This document shows positions 46,392 to 54,260 of a stretch of DNA of 64,000 nucleotides, piece after piece. The stretch is from contig CAJMFH010000011.1 of NCBI GenBank assembly GCA_905212635.1, forward strand, positions 6,943 through 70,942, given 5' to 3'. This DNA is from an uncultured Lachnoclostridium sp. Its GTDB lineage: Bacteria > Bacillota > Clostridia > Lachnospirales > Lachnospiraceae. Position 1 is the first letter of the stretch. Each line of letters opens with the position of its first letter. The position numbers and the translations under genes were made by a program. The notes beneath the pieces are model-generated. The model was not told the DNA's origin. It saw only the letters and a list, made by a program, of their open reading frames with translations, and did no database searches.

Positions 46392-47696
46392 TTAAGAAAT
46401 ACACTCCTGAATCAATTCTGGTATGCTATCCGGTGTATCTTTAATTTCGTAACAAGTTTCCAGATGTTTAAGTCCTGCATCCAGAAGTGACTTGCCTGAA
46501 GTATACAAAGTGGCAAGGGATTCTCCTTCTTCCACTTTCTGTCCAAGTTTTTTATGAAGAATGATACCGGCACAGGGATCGATATCGTCCTCTTTTTTGC
46601 TGCGCCCGGCACCTAAGATTCCGGCAGCAGTACCGACTCCTTCCGTATTAATATAGGTAAGATAACCCGGGCATGGAGCTTTTAGTTCTGCCTGTACCGG
46701 CGATACCGGAAACGTTTCCGGCGAGAGGATATAGGATGTGTCGCCGCCCTGCTTTTCTACCATTTTAACAAAGGTATTGAATGCCCGTCCGCTTTCCACA
46801 CTTTCTTTGGCTTCTTTTACTGCCGCCTCGTAGGAAATATTTTTCCCAAGTGAGATCATATGGGCAGCAAGAGTGTAGCAGACCGTCATCAGATCTTCCG
46901 GCCCATTGCCGTGAAGGGCATCAATTGCCTCTTTTACTTCCAAATTGTTGCCGACGGCAAAACCAAGCGGTTCTTCCATCGAAGTCAATTGTGCAATTGT
47001 TTTTTTACCGGCAAGATTTCCAATTGTTACCATTTTTTTTGCGAGCTCAAGTGCCTGCTTGCGGTCTTTCATAAAGGCACCATTTCCGGTTGTGACATCA
47101 AGGACGATGCAGTCGCTTCCGGAAGCCAGTTTTTTGCTCATAACGGAAGAAGCAATCAGCGGGATGCTTTCAACGGTAGCGGTGGCATCGCGCAGCGCAT
47201 AGATTTTTTTGTCTGCCGGTGCGAGATCCGCCGTCTGACCATTGACACAGATGCCGGTTTTCTTTACGGCATCGAAAAAGGCATCGGTCGAAAGATCGGT
47301 ATGAAAACCGGGAATAGATTCCAGTTTATCAATGGTTCCGCCGGTAAATCCCAGTCCGCGGCCGCTCATTTTGGCAATCGGGATGCCACAGGATGCCGCA
47401 ATCGGCCCGATAATAAGAGTTGTCTTGTCGCCAACACCGCCGGTACTGTGCTTGTCTACTTTGATGCCGTCAATCGCGGAGAGGTCGTTGATCGTACCCG
47501 AATCGCGCATTGCCAGCGTCATCGTCGTCAGTTCGCGGTCATTTAACCCTTCATAGCAGATTGCCATCAGCATGGCAGACATCTGATAATCCGGGATATC
47601 GCCCTTTGTAAAACCCTCGATCATACCACGGATGCTTTCGTCGGAGAGTTCTTTCCCATTTTTTTTATCGTGAATTAAATCTACAAATCGTTCCAT
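46392..47696 (-). CDS. pdp: Pyrimidine-nucleoside phosphorylase
   Basis: Splits thymidine, uridine or deoxyuridine with phosphate to the base and (deoxy)ribose-1-phosphate. A 434-residue length fits the family. The signature KHSTGGVGDKTTLI near residue 82 binds phosphate, and SGRGLGFTGGTIDKLE follows. The C-terminal barrel-sandwich part contains GIILHKKLGQKVEEGE. AAGGAGG lies close before the ATG. The gene is alone, without deoC or cdd. Confidence 0.95.
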   Translation of the reverse strand: MERFVDLIHDKKNGKELSDESIRGMIEGFTKGDIPDYQMSAMLMAICYEGLNDRELTTMTLAMRDSGTINDLSAIDGIKVDKHSTGGVGDKTTLIIGPIAASCGIPIAKMSGRGLGFTGGTIDKLESIPGFHTDLSTDAFFDAVKKTGICVNGQTADLAPADKKIYALRDATATVESIPLIASSVMSKKLASGSDCIVLDVTTGNGAFMKDRKQALELAKKMVTIGNLAGKKTIAQLTSMEEPLGFAVGNNLEVKEAIDALHGNGPEDLMTVCYTLAAHMISLGKNISYEAAVKEAKESVESGRAFNTFVKMVEKQGGDTSYILSPETFPVSPVQAELKAPCPGYLTYINTEGVGTAAGILGAGRSKKEDDIDPCAGIILHKKLGQKVEEGESLATLYTSGKSLLDAGLKHLETCYEIKDTPDSIPELIQECIS

Positions 47697-47826
47697 AAGT
47701 AAACCTCCTTGTAAAGTCTTCTATAATCCAGTATAGCATATTTGGAAAAAATATGGTATACTTACTGTAACAATGTTTTGGGTTTGACTTTTCGACCCTA
47801 TCTATAAAACACAAAGGAGTTTATTT

Positions 47827-49380
47827 ATGTCAACATCATCAATTATCATTCTTGCAGCATTCGTGGTATATCTGCTCTTTATGATTGTCATCGGAGTATT
47901 TTCCATGAAGAAGACAAACAATACCGAGGATTATTTCCTTGGCGGCCGTGGATTAAATGGCTGGGTAGCCGCGCTGTCTGCACAGGCATCCGACATGAGC
48001 GGATGGCTTCTTATGGGACTGCCGGGATCTATTTATGCATTGGGAACCGGTCAGGCGTGGATCGCAATCGGTCTGTTCCTTGGAACCGTAGCCAACTGGC
48101 TTTTTATTTCCAAGAGACTCCGCCGCTATACGATCGTGGCAAACAACTCATTGACACTTCCCGAATTTTTGGAAAACCGCTATCACGATAAAAAACGCGT
48201 ATTATTGTTTATCTCGTCACTTGTGATCGTTGTGTTCTTCCTCGTTTATACGGCATCTGCGCTGGCTTCCGGAGGAAAATTGTTCAGTTCCGTATTTGGC
48301 GTGGATTATCATATCGCATTGGCAATCGGTGCAGGAGTTATCTTGATCTATACATTTCTTGGTGGATTTCTGGCAGTGTGCTTTACTGACTTCGTTCAGG
48401 GAATGTTAATGCTTGTCGGTCTTTTGGTTGTTCCAATCGTGGCGTATGGCCTTGTGAGCAGTGATTTTGCTCCGCAGCTGACAGCGACACTGAGCGGAAC
48501 CGGCATTGCTTATGATGATTACCTGAGTTTATTCTCCAATGGAGGAAAACCCTATACTTTTGTAGATGTCATCTCGCAGCTGGCATGGGGACTTGGATAT
48601 TGTGGTATGCCTCATATTCTCGTGCGTTTCATGGCAGTAAAGAGTGAAAAAGAATTAAAGAAATCCAGTGTGATCGCGATTATCTGGGTAGCGATTTCGC
48701 TTGTTGCCGCATGCTTTATCGGTGTGGTTGGAAGAGCCTTTCTTGGAGCAGACCAGATTCTTGGAACTGCCGGACAGGCATCATCAGAGAGTGTCTTTAT
48801 TGAAATGATCAACAAAGTGTTTACTCATCATCTTGGTGTGCCGTTTATCGGAGGAATCTTCCTTTGCGGAATCCTTGCAGCAATTATGTCTACAGCAGAT
48901 TCCCAGCTTTTAGTGTGTGCTTCCTCTGTATCCAAGGATATCTATAAAAATGTAATGCGTCCGGAAGCGGAAGAGCAAAAGGTATTAAAAGTCAGCCGTA
49001 TTACGGTGCTTGTGATTGCTGTGATCGCATTTTTCATTGCTTGGAATCCGGAAAGCAGTATTATGAATCTGGTTTCGGATGCCTGGGCAGGTCTTGGTTC
49101 TGCGTTTGGTCCGATCGTAGTATGTTCACTGTTCTGGAAACGCACAAACTTCGCCGGAGCGGTAGCCGGTATGGTTTCCGGTGGATTAACCGTACTGATC
49201 TGGGACTATATTCCGTTGGTTGGCGGACAGACGATTGCGGCAGCGACAGGAATCTATTCCCTGCTTGTCGGATTCTTTATCAGTCTTGTGTGCATCGTGA
49301 TCGCAAGTCTTTGTACGAAAGCACCATCGGAAGAAATTTTGGTCGAATTTAACAAAGTTAGCAGTGAAAATTTTGAATAA
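47827..49380 (+). CDS. putP: Sodium/proline symporter
   Basis: A sodium/solute symporter family protein of 517 residues with about 13 hydrophobic segments. The N-terminus has the SSF pattern FLGGRGLNGWVAALSAQASD and MSGWLLMGLPGSIYALG, which is typical of PutP. The central GYCGMPHILVRFMAV and AIMSTADSQLLVCAS also match. CAAAGGAG before the ATG is the ribosome site. No proline-utilisation genes are nearby, so the use is likely osmotic or nutritional uptake. A 15-base match (TGACTTTTCGACCCT) to the end of the 57.7 kb repeat lies just upstream of the gene. Confidence 0.93.
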   Translation: MSTSSIIILAAFVVYLLFMIVIGVFSMKKTNNTEDYFLGGRGLNGWVAALSAQASDMSGWLLMGLPGSIYALGTGQAWIAIGLFLGTVANWLFISKRLRRYTIVANNSLTLPEFLENRYHDKKRVLLFISSLVIVVFFLVYTASALASGGKLFSSVFGVDYHIALAIGAGVILIYTFLGGFLAVCFTDFVQGMLMLVGLLVVPIVAYGLVSSDFAPQLTATLSGTGIAYDDYLSLFSNGGKPYTFVDVISQLAWGLGYCGMPHILVRFMAVKSEKELKKSSVIAIIWVAISLVAACFIGVVGRAFLGADQILGTAGQASSESVFIEMINKVFTHHLGVPFIGGIFLCGILAAIMSTADSQLLVCASSVSKDIYKNVMRPEAEEQKVLKVSRITVLVIAVIAFFIAWNPESSIMNLVSDAWAGLGSAFGPIVVCSLFWKRTNFAGAVAGMVSGGLTVLIWDYIPLVGGQTIAAATGIYSLLVGFFISLVCIVIASLCTKAPSEEILVEFNKVSSENFE

Positions 49381-49397
49381 TTTAATAAAATCTTAGG

Positions 49398-49426
49398 TTG
49401 ATTTTTCGGGGCAAAAGGTATAAAAT
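49398..49426 (+). promoter_or_regulatory. Promoter of the CPA2 antiporter gene
   Basis: TTGATT at 49398-49403 and TAAAAT at 49421-49426 are spaced by 17 bp, 62 bp before the ATG. Confidence 0.6.
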
Positions 49427-49488
49427 GACTAATGGTCGAAAAAGAATAAGTTACTTGAAAATTTTATACGTTGATTGGAGGATTTAAA

Positions 49489-50718
49489 ATGGAAGAATAT
49501 GGATATCTTTTATTTATCGCCATCGTACTGATTAGTACAAAATGCCTCGGTCTTGTGACAAAACGGTTCCACATGCCGCAAGTAGTGGGGGCGCTTGTAG
49601 CCGGTTTGATTATCGGACCAGCCTGCCTGAATCTTTCGTCCATTATGTTGGTTGGAGAATCAAATTCCATGATTCACAGCCTTTCCGAAATAGGAGTTAT
49701 CGTATTGATGTTCTCCGCCGGACTTGAGACAGACATACAGAAGTTGAAAAAAAGCGGACTTGCTTCGCTGGTGATCGCACTGCTTGGAGTTATCGTTCCA
49801 TGTATCGGTGGTGCCCTGATCGCTCACTTTTTCACAGATTCTACGGGAATCACAGCAGAAGCGGCAATGTACCGCAATATATTTATCGGTGTTATCCTGA
49901 CGGCGACTTCGGTTAGTATTACGGTGGAAACGCTTCGAGAGATGGGAAAACTCAGTACAGATGCCGGAAATGCAATTCTTGGTGCAGCTGTTATCGATGA
50001 TGTCCTTGGTATCATCGCCTTGACGATCATTACAACACTTGGTGGACAGAATGGCGGCGGTGAGACCCCAAGCATCGGAATGGTTTTGTTAAAGATTTTG
50101 CTGTTCTTTGTTTTTGCTTTTGTGGTTGCATTTGTATTTGGTAAATTGTATTATAAATGGACAGAAAAATCTGCACCGCAGAGAAGATACGGAATTATGG
50201 CACTTGCCTTCTGTTTGCTGTTTGCCTTTGCTTCCGAATATTTCTTCGGTGTAGCAGATATCACAGGTGCTTATGTTGCCGGTTTGGCAATTTCAGTAAG
50301 CCCTAAGATTGAATACATAAGCAAACGTGTTGAGACGGTTTCTTATATGTTCTTATCCCCGATCTTCTTTGCCAGCATCGGTTTGGAAGTGGTTCTTCCA
50401 AAGATGACCGGAAAGATCATCATGTTCTCGGTACTTCTTTGTATCGTGGCAGTGCTTAGTAAAGTGATTGGATGTGGACTTGGTGCAAAACTGATGAGAT
50501 ATACATCAAAAGAATGTCTTCAGATCGGTGTCGGCATGATCTCACGTGGTGAGGTTGCTCTGATCGTAGCCAGCAAAGGTATGGCAGTTGGTCTGATGTC
50601 ACAGGATCTGTATGGACCGGTTATCATCACCGTAGTTATTACAACCATTGTTACACCAATTCTCTTGAAAGTAGTATTCAATGAGAAGGAAGAGAAAGTG
50701 CCGCAGAAAGCAGCGTAA
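49489..50718 (+). CDS. Cation:proton antiporter (CPA2 / KefB-like)
   Basis: A 409-residue antiporter with about 12 membrane segments. The core motifs QVVGALVAGLIIGPACLN, IGVIVLMFSAGLETD and DDVLGIIALTII are typical of the CPA2 family; the paired acidic residues in VIDDVLG are the usual ion site. It lacks a regulatory TrkA-N domain. TTGGAGGA before ATG 49489 is the ribosome site. It exchanges Na+ or K+ for H+; the ion cannot be settled from sequence. A terminator follows. Confidence 0.92.
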   Translation: MEEYGYLLFIAIVLISTKCLGLVTKRFHMPQVVGALVAGLIIGPACLNLSSIMLVGESNSMIHSLSEIGVIVLMFSAGLETDIQKLKKSGLASLVIALLGVIVPCIGGALIAHFFTDSTGITAEAAMYRNIFIGVILTATSVSITVETLREMGKLSTDAGNAILGAAVIDDVLGIIALTIITTLGGQNGGGETPSIGMVLLKILLFFVFAFVVAFVFGKLYYKWTEKSAPQRRYGIMALAFCLLFAFASEYFFGVADITGAYVAGLAISVSPKIEYISKRVETVSYMFLSPIFFASIGLEVVLPKMTGKIIMFSVLLCIVAVLSKVIGCGLGAKLMRYTSKECLQIGVGMISRGEVALIVASKGMAVGLMSQDLYGPVIITVVITTIVTPILLKVVFNEKEEKVPQKAA

Positions 50719-50748
50719 TAATTATAAGATAACAATTAGGACTTAAAT

Positions 50749-50783
50749 AAAGCCTGCATGGGAAATTCCTATGCAGGCTTTTT
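50749..50783 (+). terminator. Bidirectional terminator
   Basis: AAAGCCTGCAT at 50749-50759 pairs with ATGCAGGCTTT (50771-50781), followed by further T residues. It separates the antiporter gene from the convergent minus-strand genes. Confidence 0.88.
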
Positions 50784-50795
50784 AAATTCAATTTT

Positions 50796-51257
50796 TTATT
50801 GTCCGGCTTTTTTCAGAGCTTTGAGTTTCATTTTCTGGAAGAATCCCATCTTTTCCGGCTGCTGCAATAAGTTATTGCGTGAACCTTTTACATCCATGAT
50901 ATAAATACCACTTAAAACGACTTTCAATTCTTTCTTTACCGGAAGCAGTGGGAAAATCTTTTCGTCACACATCAATGTCATGATTCTTGGACCAATTTTT
51001 GCTTTTACAACCGGGATCTTAGAGCCGCGGAGATATTTTGGCGTGTTGTCTACGATCATTTTCGGTAATCCGGCTTCTTTTAATTTCATCCTTTTCTTAT
51101 CAATGACTAAGATTGAAGCAATCTGGGAGGCTTCTTTCATCTGTTCCTGCGATGCTTCCTGCTTTGCCTGAAGTTTCTTTCCAACAATAGATAAAACAAT
51201 AAATACGATAATGAGTACGGCAAGGATAATACCCATTACGATCAATGCGGTTTTCAT
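50796..51257 (-). CDS. Membrane-anchored protein of unknown function
   Basis: A 153-residue protein with one N-terminal helix (residues 4-27), a Gln/Glu-rich helical stretch and a compact basic domain. The VVKAKIGPRIMTLMCDEKIF and PVKKELKVVLSGIYIMDVKG segments are probably beta strands. It ends with a lysine-rich QKMKLKALKKAGQ. It is the last gene of the minus-strand envelope cluster, 89 bp after plsC. GAGGTAA precedes the ATG. No function is recognised. Confidence 0.75.
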   Translation of the reverse strand: MKTALIVMGIILAVLIIVFIVLSIVGKKLQAKQEASQEQMKEASQIASILVIDKKRMKLKEAGLPKMIVDNTPKYLRGSKIPVVKAKIGPRIMTLMCDEKIFPLLPVKKELKVVLSGIYIMDVKGSRNNLLQQPEKMGFFQKMKLKALKKAGQ

Positions 51258-51346
51258 AATTATGGTTACCTCACTTTTTCTAAATTTGGCATGGTTAGAG
51301 ATGCCTAAGTATTATATTAACATTTTTTATACGATTGTGCAAGAAG

Positions 51347-52069
51347 TTACTTATCATACATCTGCTGAATAATATTTTGAACATATGCGCCAACGTGTTT
51401 TTTGTCGTTACCTTCCAGCTGATCCGGATAAACAGGCGTTCCATATTCGATATAAATGTCGCCGCCGTGGATCCATGGAAGATGGTTTTCCATGATTTCT
51501 TCCGTTCCTTTAATGCACACAGGAATAATCGGAACTTTCGTCTTGGTTGCAATCTTCATGCTTCCCTCTTTAAAAGGAAGGAGTGTGTCCGTTGCATTAC
51601 GGGTACCCTCTGGTGCAATGTATATGGAATATCCATCTTTTATCAATGAAATAGCGTTCAGGATGACACTCATATTCTGTTTCATATTGCCACGATCCAT
51701 AAATAAGCAGTTCAGAAAATACATCCATTGTGCAATCATTGGAAATTTTTTGATCTCTATCTTGGAAATAAAGGCAACTTGTACATGCAGCGATGCAATG
51801 GAAGAGTAAGCAAGCAGAATGTCAAAAAAGCTTCGGTGATTGGCGGCAAACATAACCGGTGTGTCTCTTGGAATGTTTTCCAGTCCTTTGATGTGTTTTT
51901 TACATCCGGAGACAAACATGGCTACATTGAAAGCGATTCGTACAATACGGATGGCAAAAGCGGCTGCTGCTTTTTCATTAATTTTTCGTACCACGCATTC
52001 GATCAGGAGAAGCGGAATGCTGATGATACATACGAGTAGATACAATAAAACGATCAATATGGTTCTCAT
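51347..52069 (-). CDS. 1-acyl-glycerol-3-phosphate acyltransferase (PlsC family)
   Basis: A 240-residue membrane acyltransferase in phospholipid synthesis. After two N-terminal hydrophobic segments comes the catalytic motif NHRSFFD with His78 and Asp83, then the glycerol-phosphate-binding block ending APEGTRN. AAAGGA lies upstream of the ATG. It starts 20 bp after the VanY-like gene, so the two are probably cotranscribed. Substrate type is inferred from the family. Confidence 0.93.
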   Translation of the reverse strand: MRTILIVLLYLLVCIISIPLLLIECVVRKINEKAAAAFAIRIVRIAFNVAMFVSGCKKHIKGLENIPRDTPVMFAANHRSFFDILLAYSSIASLHVQVAFISKIEIKKFPMIAQWMYFLNCLFMDRGNMKQNMSVILNAISLIKDGYSIYIAPEGTRNATDTLLPFKEGSMKIATKTKVPIIPVCIKGTEEIMENHLPWIHGGDIYIEYGTPVYPDQLEGNDKKHVGAYVQNIIQQMYDK

Positions 52070-52089
52070 TTGCTATAATGTCCTTTCTT

Positions 52090-53217
52090 TCATTCGTTTG
52101 GCTGGTTTACGGGAGCCGATGATTCTTCTGCTGCGGGCGGGTTCGTTGGTGCAGGCGGCTCGGTAGGAGCCGGTGCCGGCGGATCTGTCAAAACAGGAGC
52201 AGAGGTGGCCGCGGGTTGTTCTGCCGACGGTGCAGAGGAAGGTTCCGAGTCCTTTTTGGGTGCCCGGGTGTTTTTCGGTTTTGCACTGCTTTTCGTTTTT
52301 TTGTCTTTTTTATTCTTTTTCTCGTCTTTCGGTTTCTTTGTCGGTTTTGGTGTCGCATATACAACGGAATCCGGATCTTCTACATCTACGCCGGTTTCCG
52401 GTTTGGAAGAATCTTCCATATCTTTCAGTGTAACGCCATAATATTCTTCTAATGTCAGGTCGTTTTTAAACAGATAAGCGGCGACGGTTGTTCCGACATA
52501 ACGGATATGCCAGGGTTCGTAACTGTACCCTGTGATTTTTTCTTTACCATAAGGATAGCGGATAATAAATCCGTATTCGTGACAATGTTTGGCAAGCCAT
52601 TTTCCCTCTTTGGTATCACCAAAACTTTGGTCAAGCCGGTAACTTACGCTTTGAGAAGAAACATCGATCGTAAGTCCGGTCTGATGTTCGCTGCTTCCCG
52701 GCATGGCAGAGACGGCATCGGTAGCAGCCTTTCCCCGGACAGCAACATTCCGGTCATAAATTTCTTTTTGTCTTGCATAAGAACGGTAACCGGAAACACC
52801 ATATAGTTTAATTCCCTTTTTCTCGGCTGCCGCAAAGAGCTTTTCCAATGCTGTTGCAGCGACTTTCCGCATTTTCCGCTTGTCGTTGACATACGAAAAA
52901 CTGAAATCGACGTTGGGAATCACCAGATTTTTCGGAATATAGGTGGAAGGAAGAAGGTATTTGCGATTGACTAAAACCGTTGTGCTGCTTGGAATGGTAT
53001 CCAGAGGAACCGTTTTGTTATCTGTCAATATAGAGTCCAAATTCTCAGGCAAAAGAGAATCCTCCTCTTCTTCGTCTTCATTATTATAATAATATTCATA
53101 AGTATCGGAATTATTCGTTTGACTGGTATGCTGCGGCTTTCGGAAACGAACCACCACGATTCCGGCAGCCACAGCGAGAAAGAGTATAATTCCGGTCAGT
53201 AATACTCGTTTTTTCAT
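52090..53217 (-). CDS. VanY-type D-Ala-D-Ala carboxypeptidase with a long Pro/Lys tail
   Basis: A 375-residue exported enzyme of the M15B family that trims peptidoglycan stem peptides. It has an N-terminal membrane anchor (residues 5-22), an acidic spacer, and the zinc site SEHQTGLTIDV (His178, Asp185) plus EPWHIRYVG. The last about 90 residues form first a lysine-rich and then a Pro/Ala/Thr/Ser-rich tail, which is not usual for the family. The ribosome site AGGAGGCACTC is the same as a module in the mosaic repeat. The gene's leader (53218-53330) is copy 2 of that repeat. Confidence 0.9.
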   Translation of the reverse strand: MKKRVLLTGIILFLAVAAGIVVVRFRKPQHTSQTNNSDTYEYYYNNEDEEEEDSLLPENLDSILTDNKTVPLDTIPSSTTVLVNRKYLLPSTYIPKNLVIPNVDFSFSYVNDKRKMRKVAATALEKLFAAAEKKGIKLYGVSGYRSYARQKEIYDRNVAVRGKAATDAVSAMPGSSEHQTGLTIDVSSQSVSYRLDQSFGDTKEGKWLAKHCHEYGFIIRYPYGKEKITGYSYEPWHIRYVGTTVAAYLFKNDLTLEEYYGVTLKDMEDSSKPETGVDVEDPDSVVYATPKPTKKPKDEKKNKKDKKTKSSAKPKNTRAPKKDSEPSSAPSAEQPAATSAPVLTDPPAPAPTEPPAPTNPPAAEESSAPVNQPNE

Positions 53218-53221
53218 GAGT

Positions 53222-53336
53222 GCCTCCTGATATGACCCTGATCGGATGTCGGTGACATCAACGAATCATAGACATCAACGAATTGCTTCGCAGTAAACTG
53301 CTCTCGCAATTCTATAAACATTCGGATTCCATTATA
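53222..53336 (-). repeat. Mosaic leader repeat, copy 2 (short form), leader of the VanY-type gene
   Basis: On the minus strand the region starts at TATAAT and contains GGAATCCGAATGTTTATAGAATTGC, given here in parts as GGAATCCGAATG and TAGAATTGCG, then a long hairpin closed by GAATTGC/GCAATTC, and a second one, GATGTCGGTGACATC. It ends with GGGTCATATCAGGAGGCACTC in two parts (GGGTCATATC and AGGAGGCACTC), where the last part is the ribosome site of the next gene. These modules match those at 39.4 and 57.7 kb. Confidence 0.75.
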
Positions 53337-53359
53337 CCCTTTGATGAAAGAAAAATCAA
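53331..53359 (-). promoter_or_regulatory. Promoter of the VanY-type gene
   Basis: On the minus strand TTGATT (53354-53359) and a perfect TATAAT (53331-53336) are spaced by 17 bp. The -35 box overlaps the stop codon of queT. Confidence 0.65.
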
Positions 53360-53853
53360 TGCGCTTTAAAGATATTTTTGTCGAATTTTCTGAGTGCAAA
53401 TAATAAAAGCATACCAAGGATGCCGCAGGAAAGGACTTCACCAATTCCTACTGTCAGCATCAAATAAGGGATTGCGCTGTCTATGCCGTAGGCAAAGCGG
53501 AGTACCCACGGTACAATAATAGTATTGGAAATAATTGGGGGTAATGGGGCGAGCCATTTGTATTTGCGGAGAGCATAGGTGCCCAATGCTCCGAGAAGCG
53601 TCGCCAGAGTACCAAAGATTACGTCGAGAATAACGGCACCGGTTGAGAGATTGGCGATAAAACATCCAATGGCAAGTCCCGGAATTGCTGCCGGCGTAAA
53701 AAAAGGTAAAATGGTAAGTGCCTCGGAAACACGGATCTGAATTGCTCCGCTGGCGAGGTTAAAGGCGTTGATGGCATACGTCATCACGACATAGAGGGCA
53801 GCGATCATTGCTGCCTGACAGATAAAAATGATTTTGTTTGTGTTTTTTTGCAT
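53356..53853 (-). CDS. queT: QueT-family transporter (queuosine precursor uptake)
   Basis: A 165-residue membrane protein of the QueT family, the substrate-binding S component of an ECF transporter for preQ1 or a queuosine precursor. It has about five hydrophobic segments, with AAMIAALYVVMTYAINAFNL and the conserved IQIRVSEALTILPFFTPAAIPGL given in two parts: IQIRVSEAL and PFFTPAAIPG. AAGGAG lies before ATG 53853, inside the riboswitch tail. The preQ1 riboswitch just upstream confirms the assignment. The energising ECF module is elsewhere. Confidence 0.93.
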   Translation of the reverse strand: MQKNTNKIIFICQAAMIAALYVVMTYAINAFNLASGAIQIRVSEALTILPFFTPAAIPGLAIGCFIANLSTGAVILDVIFGTLATLLGALGTYALRKYKWLAPLPPIISNTIIVPWVLRFAYGIDSAIPYLMLTVGIGEVLSCGILGMLLLFALRKFDKNIFKAH

Positions 53854-53861
53854 AGTAAAAA

Positions 53862-53905
53862 GTCTCCTTAGTTTTGTTTTACGTGTGGATGGTTTCGAAC
53901 ACACG
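53862..53905 (-). promoter_or_regulatory. PreQ1-I riboswitch
   Basis: On the minus strand a stem CGTGTG/CACACG closes a loop TTCGAAACCATC. A run GTAAAACAAAACTAAGGAG follows, whose AAAACTAAGGAG part is the classical tail that pairs back into the loop and holds the ribosome site. Ligand binding should hide the AAGGAG and switch off translation of queT. The layout fits the class I consensus. Confidence 0.88.
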
Positions 53906-53922
53906 GGGGTGGCATAATTCGA

Positions 53923-54189
53923 TTATGCCTTTTCAGTCTGCTCGGCTTCTTTTGCCGCTAAAACGGCATGTGCTAACTGGTCAGCGCAGGATGTGTTTTT
54001 AAAACCACACAGAACTCCGCTGCACTTTTCGGCGATCTGATCGGCAGTCCAGCCATCGACCAGGCGGGGAATGGCTTTCAGGTTTCCATCACATCCGCCG
54101 TAAAATACGACGTTCGTCACAATATTGTCGTTGATCTCAAGATCGATCTGTCTGGAACAGGTACCTTTTGTTTTGTAGGAAAAATTCAT
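53923..54189 (-). CDS. TSCPD domain protein (TIGR03905 type)
   Basis: An 88-residue protein. The pattern TKGTCSRQIDLEINDNIV, then VFYGGCDGNLKAIPRLVDG and GFKNTSCADQLAHA contains the TSCPD-domain cysteines and is typical of the small TIGR03905 family. TSCPD domains also occur at the C-terminus of ribonucleotide reductases, where they may bind metal or nucleotide. A small hairpin GGCATAAT/ATTATGCC overlaps its stop codon. Function unknown. Confidence 0.88.
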   Translation of the reverse strand: MNFSYKTKGTCSRQIDLEINDNIVTNVVFYGGCDGNLKAIPRLVDGWTADQIAEKCSGVLCGFKNTSCADQLAHAVLAAKEAEQTEKA

Positions 54190-54260
54190 AGTATATCACT
54201 CATCCTTTCTTTGACCTTGATAACATATTTTAGTAAAAATAAAATCAAATGTCAAGTAAC

